Positions 1-8,485 of a stretch of DNA of 64,000 nt are shown here, piece after piece. Under the pieces are notes generated by a model. It did no database searches. It saw only the letters and a program-made list of their open reading frames with translations, and was not told the origin of the DNA. Origin of the DNA: Bacillus sp. FJAT-49711 (GTDB lineage Bacteria; Bacillota; Bacilli; Bacillales; Bacillaceae_C); the NCBI RefSeq assembly GCF_018343715.1, contig NZ_JAGYPL010000003.1:183022-247021 (forward strand). The letters are read 5' to 3'. The stretch's first letter is position 1. Every line of letters starts with the position of its first letter. The position numbers and the translations under genes are program-made.

Positions 1-1243
1 GGCTTTCTGAAGTCGTAAAGCTTTTGCGATTTTGATGGTATTCACCTACGAATTGTTTAGAACGTTCTTTTACTCCTTTTGGGATGGAAGCAGTAAATGT
101 AGAAGATGATGGAAAGTAATGATCCATAAATTCTTGAAAAATCTCGGTATGAGTTAGAAAATTATTGCCGCTATACGATATAAAAATACCCATATTTTCA
201 TCGGGAATTAAATACAAAGCTGAATCAAAAAGAGTAGTGCTTCCACCATGAAAAAGAACCCGCTGATCATTAGCTGTCTTCTCGATAAAACCTAAGGCCA
301 TCCCATCTAAATTAGGATGATGCACGAAATGTTGCTCGAACATTCGCTGCACCGTTTCTTCTTTGAGGATTCTTTTCCCATTTAAACTTCCATGATTCAA
401 ATAGGCATTCATAAACTTTGCCATATCTGCTGCAGTACTACTCATACTGCCCGCCGGTTCTGGAACAAACTCAAATTTCCCCTCTTGAAATTCTCCGTTC
501 AAATTTCGATATGCATGTGCTAAATGATCGGAAAGCCCTTCTGGCAAAGGCTGGCGGAACGTACTATGTTCCATTCCAAGAGGAGTATAAATATACTGCT
601 CCACATATTCTGAAAAAGACATCCCTGAAACTTGTTCTACGATATAACCGGCTAAAGCTGTCCCGTAATTAGAATATGCCACTACCTCACCTGCAGGAAA
701 AACTCGTACAGGTAAATATTGACGAACGTATTGATCAAGGGGAAGTGCACGATCAGATGAAAGCCTGAAAATCGAATCCGCATAATCTTCAAATCCTGGG
801 GTATGTGTCATTAAATGTGTGAGTGTAATGGGTTCACCATTATCGGAACCATTTGCAAGTTGGGCTGGGATTTCAAAATCCAAGTATTGATTAATATCCG
901 CATTTAAATCAAGCTTTCCTTGCTCAACAAGCTGCATAATCGCCGTCCATGTAAAAAGCTTTGAAGTTGATCCGATTCGAAACATCGTAGTGTCTGCATC
1001 TACTTCTTTTTTTTCATCTAACTCTGCATAACCATAACCATTTTCAAAAATTACTTTTCCATCCGATACAACAGAAATCGTTGCATTTGGGATGTTATCC
1101 CCCTCCACCTTCTCCCGGATCACTTTATCCATAAACACTTCGATATCAGTGAAGTCAGCTGATTTAGCCGCAAAAGATGATGAACTAAAAACGAACATGC
1201 TCGTAAATAAGCTTGTTATGAACACCCATTTTAATATTTCCAT
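1..1243 (-). CDS. Serine hydrolase (class C beta-lactamase/penicillin-binding family), 3' end outside window
   Basis: I translated the bottom strand from ATG at 1243; the frame stays open to the window edge, so the C-terminus is missing. The N-terminus is a secretion signal (hydrophobic run ending SSSSFAAKSA), so the enzyme acts outside the membrane. The beta-lactamase/esterase-fold motifs are visible: SxxK as GSTSKLFT, YxN as AYSNYGTALAG, and HGG in place of KTG (FHGGSTT). These proteins hydrolyse peptides, esters or beta-lactams; sequence does not tell which. A GAGGGG Shine-Dalgarno lies about 10 bases before the ATG. The gene follows a TetR regulator on the same strand with a 24-base gap, so the two probably form an operon. 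Confidence 0.9.
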   Translation of the reverse strand, partial: MEILKWVFITSLFTSMFVFSSSSFAAKSADFTDIEVFMDKVIREKVEGDNIPNATISVVSDGKVIFENGYGYAELDEKKEVDADTTMFRIGSTSKLFTWTAIMQLVEQGKLDLNADINQYLDFEIPAQLANGSDNGEPITLTHLMTHTPGFEDYADSIFRLSSDRALPLDQYVRQYLPVRVFPAGEVVAYSNYGTALAGYIVEQVSGMSFSEYVEQYIYTPLGMEHSTFRQPLPEGLSDHLAHAYRNLNGEFQEGKFEFVPEPAGSMSSTAADMAKFMNAYLNHGSLNGKRILKEETVQRMFEQHFVHHPNLDGMALGFIEKTANDQRVLFHGGSTTLFDSALYLIPDENMGIFISYSGNNFLTHTEIFQEFMDHYFPSSSTFTASIPKGVKERSKQFVGEYHQNRKSFTTSES

Positions 1244-1267
1244 ACCCCATTATCCCCTCAAATTAAT

Positions 1268-1840
1268 TTATCTTCCTTTTTTTAGACGAGCAGATGTAAT
1301 AACATCGGCGGCTGTGCTATTTAAAAGTTCGACCCCTTTTTCTTCACTGAATTCTTTCGGAAGCAAGCCGTTTGCGACCATAACAGATAAACCGGTTGTG
1401 AAAATCCTCATTTTGAAAAAAATAGTCATCAATTCATCTTTTGAAAATCCTTCAAGATTAGAATCACCTTTCATCATTTCAACAAGTCCATCACCCATAT
1501 CATCATCGTAATTATCCATATACTCGTTTTGTTTCATGACAAGATCCCGAAAAAGGACACTATACTCCCTAGCAAAACGCAGGCTAGCTACACCAATATC
1601 CCGAAATGGATGACCAGAATTCTGTTCACTTAACAACTGATTACTCAATTCTATGATTTTTTTCATGACCTCCTTCTTTAGCTCATCGACTTCATTAAAG
1701 TTCACGTAAATTGGCGCAATTGAACTCCCTAACTTTTCAGCCACTTTACGAATCGAAATGCTGTCCATTCCTTCTGTTTTCGCTATTTCAAATGCTGCTT
1801 CAATAATTTGTTCTTTGGAAAACTTCTTCTTAGGTGCCAT
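1268..1840 (-). CDS. TetR/AcrR family transcriptional regulator
   Basis: 190 residues. Residues about 8-52 form a TetR helix-turn-helix (SKEQIIEAAFEIA, ISIRKVAEKLGSSIAPIYVNF), followed by an all-helical ligand-binding region. It is transcribed just ahead of the serine hydrolase. A perfect 16-bp dyad lies 35 bases upstream of its start, suggesting autoregulation and control of the hydrolase. Start ATG 1840 is supported by AAAGGAG upstream. The ligand is unknown. Confidence 0.85.
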   Translation of the reverse strand: MAPKKKFSKEQIIEAAFEIAKTEGMDSISIRKVAEKLGSSIAPIYVNFNEVDELKKEVMKKIIELSNQLLSEQNSGHPFRDIGVASLRFAREYSVLFRDLVMKQNEYMDNYDDDMGDGLVEMMKGDSNLEGFSKDELMTIFFKMRIFTTGLSVMVANGLLPKEFSEEKGVELLNSTAADVITSARLKKGR

Positions 1841-1874
1841 ATGGATTCTCCTTTAATATATATATCATATGTTA

Positions 1875-1890
1875 TATATCAGTTGATATA
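1875..1890. promoter_or_regulatory. Palindromic operator candidate for the TetR regulator
   Basis: TATATCA-GT-TGATATA is a perfect dyad (7-bp arms, 2-bp centre) in the AT-rich leader of the tetR gene, the size expected for a TetR operator. Binding is inferred from position only. Confidence 0.45.
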
Positions 1891-2073
1891 AATAATAAAT
1901 CATTAATAAAATGATGTAAAGTGCTTTTTAATAAAAGAGGAAATTTAGATGGTATTCCTGTAGAAAGTTTATCTTATATTGGAAAGATAAATTAGCTAAC
2001 GACGAAAATTCCTTTTATAGTTTCTTGGATATTTTTAAAAACCAATGACAGACTAAAGATGGAGGTGAAGATG

Positions 2074-2226
2074 ATGCCGAAAACAAAAAGAACGGCCAGT
2101 AATATTGCAGGCATGAATCCCGAAAAAGGACCGGATTTTGGAGCTAATATGAACGTAGAATTTGCTAATGAGCCTTTAACAGCCGCTCAAAAACAAAATA
2201 ATAAAAAGCGAAAGAAAAAACAATGA
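2074..2226 (+). CDS. sspO: Small acid-soluble spore protein O
   Basis: 50-residue basic protein (MPKTKRTASNIAGMN...). The C-terminal half, with FANEPLTAAQKQNNKKRK, matches the SspO (CotK) family of Bacillus, whose members end in a lysine/arginine-rich tail after LTxAExQNN. SspO is a minor spore-core protein made in the forespore. GGAGGTG at 2061-2067 fits the second ATG (2074, 8-base spacing) better than the ATG at 2071. A strong terminator follows directly, and the usual sspP partner is not present downstream, so it is monocistronic here. Its presence supports a sporulating host. Confidence 0.88.
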   Translation: MPKTKRTASNIAGMNPEKGPDFGANMNVEFANEPLTAAQKQNNKKRKKKQ

Positions 2227-2232
2227 GACACG

Positions 2233-2270
2233 AAGGAGCAAGGGACGAAGGCTTTTGCTCCTTATTTTTC
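2233..2270 (+). terminator. Rho-independent terminator of sspO
   Basis: Stem AAGGAGCAA / TTGCTCCTT followed by ATTTTTC, 7 bases after the sspO stop codon. Confidence 0.85.
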
Positions 2271-2342
2271 ATTATTACAATAAGCTTCTTTGTTATAGGG
2301 ATATGAAATAAAAAACAGAGGTGTATCGACATCCTCTCAGAC

Positions 2343-2387
2343 TGTAGACAAACTCGGTGAAATCGAATTTGTCTACAATCTTTTTTT
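2343..2387 (+). terminator. Stem-loop with T tract, no gene directly upstream
   Basis: Perfect stem TGTAGACAAA / TTTGTCTACA followed by a T7 run. It looks like an intrinsic terminator. It may be a second terminator for sspO or the edge of the repeat element that follows. Confidence 0.6.
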
Positions 2388-2434
2388 GATTTACATTCGA
2401 ATATAAAATGTTGTCCTTTGAACAATGTAAAAAC

Positions 2435-2570
2435 TGTTACGGGCGCTGAGCAGTCCGAATATACGTAGACTTCTACGGGACATGCGAGATAGGCAAGACC
2501 CTGCAAGACGCAGCCTGATGAGGCTTGCCATTCGACCGCGGAAAGCGAAGTATATTTGGGCTGTGGGCTT
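2435..2570. repeat. Bacillaceae-type interspersed GC-rich intergenic repeat
   Basis: A GC-rich island in AT-rich intergenic DNA containing the landmarks GACTTCTACGGGACA, CAAGACCCTGCAAGACGC, GAGGCTTGCC and CCGCGGAAAGCGAAGT. I recognise this order of motifs from many Bacillus-group genomes, where it recurs between genes. It encodes no protein I can support. Function unknown; the boundaries are approximate. Confidence 0.55.
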
Positions 2571-2667
2571 AACCAAACACAAAAAAGGTTTCAGTGATTA
2601 TTCTCTACTTTTCTTGGACTTTTTCAATGACCTTAGCTCAAATAAGGAGGCACGGCAAATGCCCAAA

Positions 2668-2711
2668 AAAAGTAGCATCTGGAGCGTTAATCAGCTCTTC
2701 ATGCTACTTTT
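2668..2711. terminator. Bidirectional stem-loop
   Basis: AAAAGTAGCAT pairs with ATGCTACTTTT around a 22-base loop, giving A/T tracts on both sides. It lies between the repeat element and the clpP2 terminators. Confidence 0.55.
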
Positions 2712-2720
2712 AAAACCACA

Positions 2721-2754
2721 AAAGGCACCGAGAGGGGTACTCTCGATGCCTTTT
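2721..2754 (-). terminator. Terminator of the sigma factor-clpP2 operon
   Basis: Stem AAAGGCA...TGCCTTT with inner CGAGAG/CTCTCG pairing; on the bottom strand it is followed by TTTTGTGGTTTT. Confidence 0.75.
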
Positions 2755-2765
2755 GTCGACAATCT

Positions 2766-2791
2766 AAGAGGAGAGTCCGTATTCTCCTCTT
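2766..2791 (-). terminator. First hairpin after clpP2
   Basis: AAGAGGAGA / TCTCCTCTT inverted repeat 9 bases after the clpP2 stop, without a T run. It may act together with the terminator at 2721-2754 or as a 3'-end stabiliser. Confidence 0.5.
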
Positions 2792-2799
2792 GTTTCGAG

Positions 2800-3384
2800 T
2801 TATTTTTTTGGATAAATAATCTCGTCGATAATTCCATATTCTTTCGCTTCTTCTGCGCTCATGTAGTAATCACGATCCGTATCCCTTTCTATTTTCTCTA
2901 TAGACTGTCCTGTTCTGTCAGCGATAATTTTATTTACGTGCTCACGTAACTTTAAAATTCGTTTTGCCGAAATTTCGATTTCTGTTGCTTGCCCTCTTGC
3001 GCCTCCGAGTGGTTGGTGAATCATAATTTCGCTATTAGGCAGGGCCATTCTTTTGCCTTTTTTACCGGCTAGAAGCAGCATTGCTCCAAAAGAAGCAGCC
3101 ATTCCAGTACAAATTGTCCTCACATCTGGTTTGATGTATTCCATCGTATCAAAAATCGCAAAACCTGCAGAAGTTGATCCTCCGGGACTATTTATATAAA
3201 TTGAGATGTCTTTATCAGGATTGTCTGCAGCTAAAAATAACAATTGGGCTACTACACTGTTGGCTACATGATCATTTATTTCGTCACCTATAATAATAAT
3301 CCGATCTTTTAGCAGTCTAGAATAAATGTCATAAGACCGCTCACCACGACTTGATTGTTCAATTACATAAGGGATGGAACTCAT
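2800..3384 (-). CDS. ATP-dependent Clp protease proteolytic subunit, ClpP2-type paralogue
   Basis: 194 residues, the normal ClpP length. The catalytic triad is intact: Ser98 in GMAASFGAM, His123 in MIHQPLGG and Asp172 in DTDRDYYM; the NSPGGS oxyanion motif is at 65-70. ClpP forms the tetradecameric chamber that degrades proteins fed by ClpX/ClpC. The N-terminus ([10 protein letters not shown]) and [18 protein letters not shown] resemble the second clpP of the B. cereus group more than the main B. subtilis ClpP. The gene begins 24 bases after a sigma factor gene, with GGAGG upstream, and ends at strong terminators. It is therefore probably a dedicated, sigma-linked ClpP rather than the housekeeping copy. 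Confidence 0.93.
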   Translation of the reverse strand: MSSIPYVIEQSSRGERSYDIYSRLLKDRIIIIGDEINDHVANSVVAQLLFLAADNPDKDISIYINSPGGSTSAGFAIFDTMEYIKPDVRTICTGMAASFGAMLLLAGKKGKRMALPNSEIMIHQPLGGARGQATEIEISAKRILKLREHVNKIIADRTGQSIEKIERDTDRDYYMSAEEAKEYGIIDEIIYPKK

Positions 3385-3408
3385 GTATACTCCTCCAATT
3401 CGTTTTCA

Positions 3409-4137
3409 CTATGCAGCCATACAGAAATGGCTTGAAGGAGAGCGTGTAGAATGTGGATGTTTTGTACGAACTGCCAGCTTCGGAATAACAGCTTCACTTT
3501 CTAGTGAATGGATAGACGGGATTGCTTTTATCAATTCATTTGGATCTTGAGCATGTAATGCTTGATAAAATAAATCAGATAATAGTTCTTGCTCCTCCTC
3601 ACACCAAAACGGTTCAACGGATAAATTGCCTTCACTTTTATTACCTTTTTCTAATCTTCTTTTTGTTCGAGAAACAACCGACTTAACCGCCATCTCAGTC
3701 GTATTTAATAACTCAGCAATTTCCTTCGCTTTGTATTGAAACGCTTCTTTTAACAAAAAGATGACAGCTTGTTTTGGAGTGAGCCGTTTTCTTATTTGCT
3801 GAATGATATCAATACTGTTTTCAATTCGTGCCGTATTGCTTGATAATTCAGCTTCAATGAACTCGTTATTTGATTCAAGCTTTTCATGCTTTCTTTTCCT
3901 GAGCATATCAACCCAGCAATGATAGGCAATTTTTTTTAATAAGGCAGGTGTGATTTCGTGTTGTGTATGTCCGTACTTCATCATTGCTTTTATGATCGAT
4001 TCTTGGGCAATATCGTCCCCGTCCCATTTATTTTGAGAAAGAAAATAACAATATTTTTCTAATCCGGGGTATAGCTGTTCAATCCTGTCTTCCGTATGAA
4101 CATTATCTCTTTTATAATCCCTAAGCCTGGTGTACAT
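3409..4137 (-). CDS. Sigma-70 family (ECF-like) sigma factor with C-terminal extension
   Basis: 242 residues. Region 2 lies at about 25-95 (DDIAQESIIKAMMKY, KKIAYHCWVDMLRKR) and region 4 at about 115-165 (RLTPKQAVIFLLKEAFQYKAKEIAELLNTTEMAVKSVVSRTKRRLEK). About 75 extra residues follow (FWCEEEQELLSDLFYQALHA...) that I do not recognise. No anti-sigma gene is adjacent; the next gene is clpP2 in the same direction with a 24-base gap, so both are probably co-transcribed. Start ATG 4137 has GGAG nine bases upstream. The C-terminal extension could take the place of an anti-sigma factor, as in ECF41/SigJ proteins, but that is inference. Confidence 0.82.
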   Translation of the reverse strand: MYTRLRDYKRDNVHTEDRIEQLYPGLEKYCYFLSQNKWDGDDIAQESIIKAMMKYGHTQHEITPALLKKIAYHCWVDMLRKRKHEKLESNNEFIEAELSSNTARIENSIDIIQQIRKRLTPKQAVIFLLKEAFQYKAKEIAELLNTTEMAVKSVVSRTKRRLEKGNKSEGNLSVEPFWCEEEQELLSDLFYQALHAQDPNELIKAIPSIHSLESEAVIPKLAVRTKHPHSTRSPSSHFCMAA

Positions 4138-4291
4138 TCCTTTCCACTCCTTTTCACACCTCTCTACCTTTTAAACGAACGAAGGTGGATAAAAAGATAC
4201 GGGGTTAAAAATTTTTTCTTACCCATACATCTTTACTGATGTGAATTTTCCCTTAAATAAAACAACAATAACATCCCAAAAACCTATAACC

Positions 4292-5479
4292 TTAATCATT
4301 CCTCATACTATTTACTTCGTCCATCAAGTAATTTACAAATGTATCATCTCTAACAAGCCATACTCCATAATTTCTTTTTAAAAAGGTTTCCGCTTCGTCA
4401 AAACTGGAAAAAGTCAGATCCATTTTTGTTTTATAATGATCAATAGCCCAATCACATTCGTTTAAAGGATAAATTAGAAATATTTCCTCTGTCCGATTTT
4501 TATAAAAAGTACCAAACATTGAACGCTTTACATTATAGCGATTACGTTTTACATCTTCCCGTAAAGGCTCAAGATGGAATGTTTCCAATACAAATTTTTT
4601 GTAAGCTTCCTCCACTAAGGAACAGCCAGATGCTTTGGCATGCCCGCCTCCACCAAATTTGCCAGCCACTTCTGAAACATCAATATGATCATGGATTGTT
4701 CGAAACCCAACCCGCTTTCCACCCATATTTAAAATAACGATATAATCAAGATGCGGATATTCTTTTCCTAATTCATTTCCAAGTTCGGAATGATATAATT
4801 CCGCATACACAACTCCGGCATAAAGACCATCCACTTTATTTTGCACAACCTCGCGCTTTTTCCGGCCAATATAGCGTTCAATTTTATTTTCTTCCATTTC
4901 TAAGAGTTTCTCTTCGAATTCGCTAAAATTGAAATGTGTGCCAGTTTTAAGACGATCAATCATTTTTTCTTCAAATTCCTCGATTGAAACTAAGAAAAAT
5001 AGGGCATTGAGCCGATGAGCTTGATGGTTTTCATTTTTTTCCCATTCCCACGTATCATACTGCCTGACAAGCTCTACAAATTCTTCGACTGCATTGGATC
5101 GTTCTATTAATTGGTGATTTACGAGATACTCATAAAATAAAGATGTTGCCGAAGTTAATTTTCCGTTTGCGTCTTCAACTACGACATGCCCCCACTCATA
5201 ATCATTGAAGTGCACCGAAGTTTTATGATGATCAAGCAGCTGTACCTTTCCATCAGCTTGATAAAATTCATTTAATCTTTTTTCATTTTCTGCATTTACA
5301 GACAAATCAGTAATGAACAAAAATGTACTTCTGTTTTCATGCTCAAAAAACCACTCAACTTCGCGGTCGAGACCCGATACGGAATTGTAGCGAACCTTCG
5401 CATTTTTGCCAAAAGCTAACTTCGCTAAAATACCGCATCCAACACCATCCAAGTCATTATGGGACAACAGCTTATACAT
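4292..5479 (-). CDS. DHH-family phosphoesterase
   Basis: 395 residues. The N-terminal DHH domain has the metal-binding motifs LSHNDLDGVGCG (6-17), FITDLS and LLDHHKTS; the C-terminal DHHA1 domain has GGGGHAKASGC at about 278. The family includes oligoribonuclease/pAp phosphatase (NrnA) and c-di-AMP phosphodiesterase enzymes; this long form with a C-terminal tail of about 100 residues is not NrnA. It is cytosolic, with no transmembrane segment. The start has GAGGTG upstream. The substrate cannot be assigned. Confidence 0.85.
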   Translation of the reverse strand: MYKLLSHNDLDGVGCGILAKLAFGKNAKVRYNSVSGLDREVEWFFEHENRSTFLFITDLSVNAENEKRLNEFYQADGKVQLLDHHKTSVHFNDYEWGHVVVEDANGKLTSATSLFYEYLVNHQLIERSNAVEEFVELVRQYDTWEWEKNENHQAHRLNALFFLVSIEEFEEKMIDRLKTGTHFNFSEFEEKLLEMEENKIERYIGRKKREVVQNKVDGLYAGVVYAELYHSELGNELGKEYPHLDYIVILNMGGKRVGFRTIHDHIDVSEVAGKFGGGGHAKASGCSLVEEAYKKFVLETFHLEPLREDVKRNRYNVKRSMFGTFYKNRTEEIFLIYPLNECDWAIDHYKTKMDLTFSSFDEAETFLKRNYGVWLVRDDTFVNYLMDEVNSMRND

Positions 5480-5527
5480 ATTATTTTCACCTCAGAAAAT
5501 AGTATGGTTAAAAAGGTGAAAATTATT

Positions 5528-6391
5528 TTACTTTTGCAAGTGTGCCAGCTTATCCGGATTGGCAATCATATAAATCCGGGATATTTTATCATCTAGAAAC
5601 TCAAGTGAAACCACATAAGCAACATACTCATTTACCAATACGACAACGCCTGGATATCCATTTACAACCTTGAATTCCATTCTCGAGTTTTCAGGAAGCT
5701 TTTTCATAATACTTGTAAACAAAAAGACAATTCGCTCTGATGTAAAGATAGGATTTAACGCTGCTTTTACTTTACCGCCTCCATCAGAAATAAATACAGA
5801 ATCGTTCTTCAATAACTCTAGCATTTTATGAATATTCCCTTTTTGAAGCGCCATCGTGAATTGTTCTACACTATCTCTCATTGTTTGGAAATCCAAAGTA
5901 GAAGCTTTCGGGCGATTTTCCATACTTTTTTTTGCTCTGTGAAACATCTGCCTGCAATTGGCAGATGTTTTTTCAATAATAGCTGAAATTTCTTCATAAC
6001 TATACTGAAAGACCTCCCGCAAAAGGAAAACAGCCCGCTCGTTTTCTGATAACTGCTGCAAAAGCAAAAGATATGCAGTTGAAATGGATTCCTTCATTAA
6101 ATAAGAATGAGACGGGTCACCCTCTTCATCGACGATTGGTTCCGGCAGCCATTCTCCGACATAAACCTCGCGCTTACTAGCGGCGGAACGCAATTTATCT
6201 ATAGATCTATTCATCACAATCTTACATAAATATGCTTTCTTGTTTTCAATGCCCTTTTCTCTGCTTATACTGTTATAAGTTAGGAACGCTTCTTGTACTA
6301 AATCCTCCGCATCAGAAACACTTCCCATCATTCGGTAAGCGATCGAAAATAACAAAGGCTTATACGTCTCATACAACTGTTCAGTTTCCAA
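5528..6391 (-). CDS. ECF41-family sigma factor (SigJ-like) with fused SnoaL-like regulatory domain
   Basis: 287 residues: sigma region 2 (5-75), region 4 (about 105-160) and a SnoaL-like domain to the end. All three ECF41 signature motifs are visible: WLPEP at 81-85, DGGGK at 203-207 and NPDKL at 278-282. In this group the C-terminal domain replaces an anti-sigma factor and modulates activity. TTG start at 6391, five bases after the stop of the oxidoreductase; its AAGGA ribosome site lies inside the end of that gene, so translation is probably coupled. An ECF41-type promoter precedes the two-gene operon. Confidence 0.93.
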   Translation of the reverse strand: METEQLYETYKPLLFSIAYRMMGSVSDAEDLVQEAFLTYNSISREKGIENKKAYLCKIVMNRSIDKLRSAASKREVYVGEWLPEPIVDEEGDPSHSYLMKESISTAYLLLLQQLSENERAVFLLREVFQYSYEEISAIIEKTSANCRQMFHRAKKSMENRPKASTLDFQTMRDSVEQFTMALQKGNIHKMLELLKNDSVFISDGGGKVKAALNPIFTSERIVFLFTSIMKKLPENSRMEFKVVNGYPGVVVLVNEYVAYVVSLEFLDDKISRIYMIANPDKLAHLQK

Positions 6392-6396
6392 AACGA

Positions 6397-7695
6397 TTAT
6401 CCTTCCTTTGCAAAAATCATTTCATTCATTTTTAAAATTTCCTCAGCTGCTCGCTTTCCACTTGCAACCGCAGCATCAGCTAATACTTCTTCATGCCCCG
6501 CCCAATCTCCTGCTATGAAAATTCCATTCATCTCCGGTATGCTTGGACCTGGGTTTTCATTTCGGTTTATATGTGGAAAATCATGTGATACCGCTAATTT
6601 TGGTAAAAACTGTTGGGCCACTACTTCTTCTCTCCAACCGGGATGAAGCAAATCCATCACTGATTCTAATTGTTGCTTATCTTTTTTTACATTCATTTCT
6701 TCCATTGGATTATGATATTTTGCTAAACTTACAACGAATGTCCCATCTTCACTTAGCTTTGCAGCCCTTGATTGGTTCGTAAAAAACAAAGCTTGATCTA
6801 GTCCTAACACAAATTGATGTTGTAGGTTTGGCAGCTTTTTTATCCCAATATCTAAACAACAAGCAGTAACCGGAATTGCCTGTTCATTCCATATACGCAA
6901 TGAAGTAAATTCTGCGCCATTTATCATGTTCATAGCTTCTTTTGGAGGGGCTGCTACAATACAGTCAGGAACATTCAAGACCGTCCCATCTGAGCATTGT
7001 ATGATTTGATATTGCCCATGATGCTCGATATTCGTTACATTTCTATTCGTTAAAATCTCAGCTCCGAACCTTACTGCCTGCTTCTTAAGTTTTTGAACAA
7101 TCGTTTCCCACCCTCCATCAACATACAAAACTCCAGCGTTCAAAGAGCGCTTCACTTGCTTCAAGACCGGCTTTGCAAGCTGTAAAGTTGGAGCACTCGT
7201 ATATGAAGTCAAACGACAAATCGCATAAAATATATGCCTAACCATCGGATCAGATATTTCCGAATCTGCCCAATCCGCGAGGCTTACTTCAGGAATCGAA
7301 TCAATTTTTAACTTCGTCATCTTTAACATTAATTTGCCGAAAACAAATTTAGCTTTCCATGATAAAAGTGTCGAGGACATAATCGATGAAAAATCAGTCG
7401 GAATGACTTGAACGGAATTGTTCAAAATGCCATGAATGCGTACGTTTTTTGAAGCATTTCCTCCCGAAAGGGATATTCCAAGTTCAGTCAAAATGTCTGT
7501 GGCATCCCCAGAAAGATACAAAGCATGCGGCCCCAAGTTCATCAGGATCCCGTTTTTATTATTTGTGATCGCCCTTCCACCAAAACGATTCGATTTTTCC
7601 AAAACAACAACCTTTTTCCCTTCTCTTGCCAAATAGTTCGCAGCTGTCAATCCTGCTAAGCCTCCACCGACGATAGCAACATCATATTTATACAT
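6397..7695 (-). CDS. FAD-dependent oxidoreductase (protoporphyrinogen oxidase/phytoene desaturase-like), ECF41 partner
   Basis: 432 residues from ATG 7695, chosen over an in-frame upstream start because AGGAGG lies nine bases before it and the FAD motif starts at once ([20 protein letters not shown], then [14 protein letters not shown]). A C-terminal FAD motif [10 protein letters not shown] is present. The fold is that of amine oxidases, phytoene desaturases and HemY. ECF41 sigma factors are typically encoded beside a carboxymuconolactone decarboxylase, oxidoreductase or epimerase that is their regulatory target, and this gene fits the oxidoreductase class. The substrate is unknown. Confidence 0.87.
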   Translation of the reverse strand: MYKYDVAIVGGGLAGLTAANYLAREGKKVVVLEKSNRFGGRAITNNKNGILMNLGPHALYLSGDATDILTELGISLSGGNASKNVRIHGILNNSVQVIPTDFSSIMSSTLLSWKAKFVFGKLMLKMTKLKIDSIPEVSLADWADSEISDPMVRHIFYAICRLTSYTSAPTLQLAKPVLKQVKRSLNAGVLYVDGGWETIVQKLKKQAVRFGAEILTNRNVTNIEHHGQYQIIQCSDGTVLNVPDCIVAAPPKEAMNMINGAEFTSLRIWNEQAIPVTACCLDIGIKKLPNLQHQFVLGLDQALFFTNQSRAAKLSEDGTFVVSLAKYHNPMEEMNVKKDKQQLESVMDLLHPGWREEVVAQQFLPKLAVSHDFPHINRNENPGPSIPEMNGIFIAGDWAGHEEVLADAAVASGKRAAEEILKMNEMIFAKEG

Positions 7696-7728
7696 AAAAA
7701 AATCCCTCCTACATTGTTCTGTAATCAA

Positions 7729-7755
7729 AACGAATGAAGAGGGGATTTTGTGACA
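7729..7755 (-). promoter_or_regulatory. ECF41-type promoter of the oxidoreductase-sigma operon
   Basis: On the bottom strand TGTCACA (7755-7749) is followed after exactly 16 bases by CGTT (7732-7729). The published ECF41 consensus is TGTCACA-N16-CGTC, so only the last base differs. It lies 34 bases upstream of the oxidoreductase start, implying that the sigma factor controls its own operon. Confidence 0.75.
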
Positions 7756-7964
7756 TAAAAAAACTTTTTATAAAAATCGTGAAATGTCAATGAAGATCAT
7801 TTTATAAATCGTATTATTCAGTTTCACTAGCCTATCCTCTTTTGCTTTTATATTTCATTAGTACTTCATAGTGAAAAGATAGTATGTTGCAACGACGTCA
7901 AGGACATGAATGTCTTGTGATTTCTTAAATAATGATTTTATTCTATTGACTACTTCACAGTATA

Positions 7965-7991
7965 AACAGCCCGCTACCTTAGCAGGCTGTT
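7965..7991. terminator. Hairpin after the yvrJ-like gene
   Basis: AACAGCC pairs with GGCTGTT, with inner GCTA/TAGC-type pairing. On the top strand a T6 run follows; on the bottom strand it lies 15 bases after the YvrJ-like stop, with a weaker T run. Confidence 0.6.
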
Positions 7992-8005
7992 TTTTCCTCC
8001 ACCAC

Positions 8006-8152
8006 TCACTCCCTCATTTTCTGCATTCGCTCCGGCAAGCTTTGCAGGGATTGAAGGACGGCTTCCAGTTTTGTTTCGATCCGGTACAGCAAGTAAAAGG
8101 TAACGAGTGCCGGAAAACCAACCTCACTGATGAAGGGGAGAATCTGTTCCAT
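8006..8152 (-). CDS. YvrJ-family small membrane protein
   Basis: 48 residues, recovered by reading the bottom strand. MEQILPFISEVGFPALVTFYL starts a single membrane helix, followed by a charged amphipathic tail (ETKLEAVLQSLQSLPERMQK). This layout is that of the YvrJ family. GGAG lies 11 bases before the start. It is the last gene of a three-gene set with DUF2922 and DUF1659 proteins, a combination found repeatedly in Bacillaceae. Function unknown. Confidence 0.75.
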   Translation of the reverse strand: MEQILPFISEVGFPALVTFYLLYRIETKLEAVLQSLQSLPERMQKMRE

Positions 8153-8188
8153 TTGAGGATCAACTCCTTTCATTCTCACAATCTAGAC

Positions 8189-8224
8189 AAAATAGGCTGA
8201 CCCGGACTGGAGTCAGCCTATTTT
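8189..8224. terminator. Bidirectional hairpin between the YvrJ-like and DUF2922 genes
   Basis: AAAATAGGCTGAC pairs perfectly with GTCAGCCTATTTT. It sits directly after the DUF2922 stop on the bottom strand, so transcription may be attenuated before the YvrJ-like gene. Confidence 0.75.
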
Positions 8225-8226
8225 TC

Positions 8227-8451
8227 TTATTCAAGATCTATGTCAATTTCCTCAACGTTTCTTTCGACGAGTCGTGCTGACTTCACCTTGAAAAATGGGT
8301 TGCCGTCCGAATCGAGGAAAACGTTGGAAGCGATGATGCTTTCCATTGCTGCTTTCACTTGTGCAGGATCAACCGGCTCGATAGGCTGATCAATAGTCAA
8401 TTTCGAAGTTTTTCCTTCCTCTGATAAAAAGTTTAGTTCTAGTACCTTCAT
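8227..8451 (-). CDS. DUF2922 family protein
   Basis: 74 residues: MKVLELNFLSEEGKTSKLTI at the start, then a central PVDPAQVKAAMESIIASNVF helix and an acidic end. This is the usual DUF2922 form. It follows the DUF1659 gene by 34 bases and precedes the YvrJ-like gene. Function unknown; cytosolic by composition. Confidence 0.82.
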   Translation of the reverse strand: MKVLELNFLSEEGKTSKLTIDQPIEPVDPAQVKAAMESIIASNVFLDSDGNPFFKVKSARLVERNVEEIDIDLE

Positions 8452-8485
8452 TCTTTTTCACCTCTCTTTCTACCCATTGCGGTTT

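Noticed and set aside
2482..2949. 155-codon top-strand frame
   Set aside because: It runs through the intergenic repeat, terminators and antisense of clpP2.
6543..7636. Top-strand frames within the oxidoreductase gene
   Set aside because: Antisense shadows of a well-supported gene.
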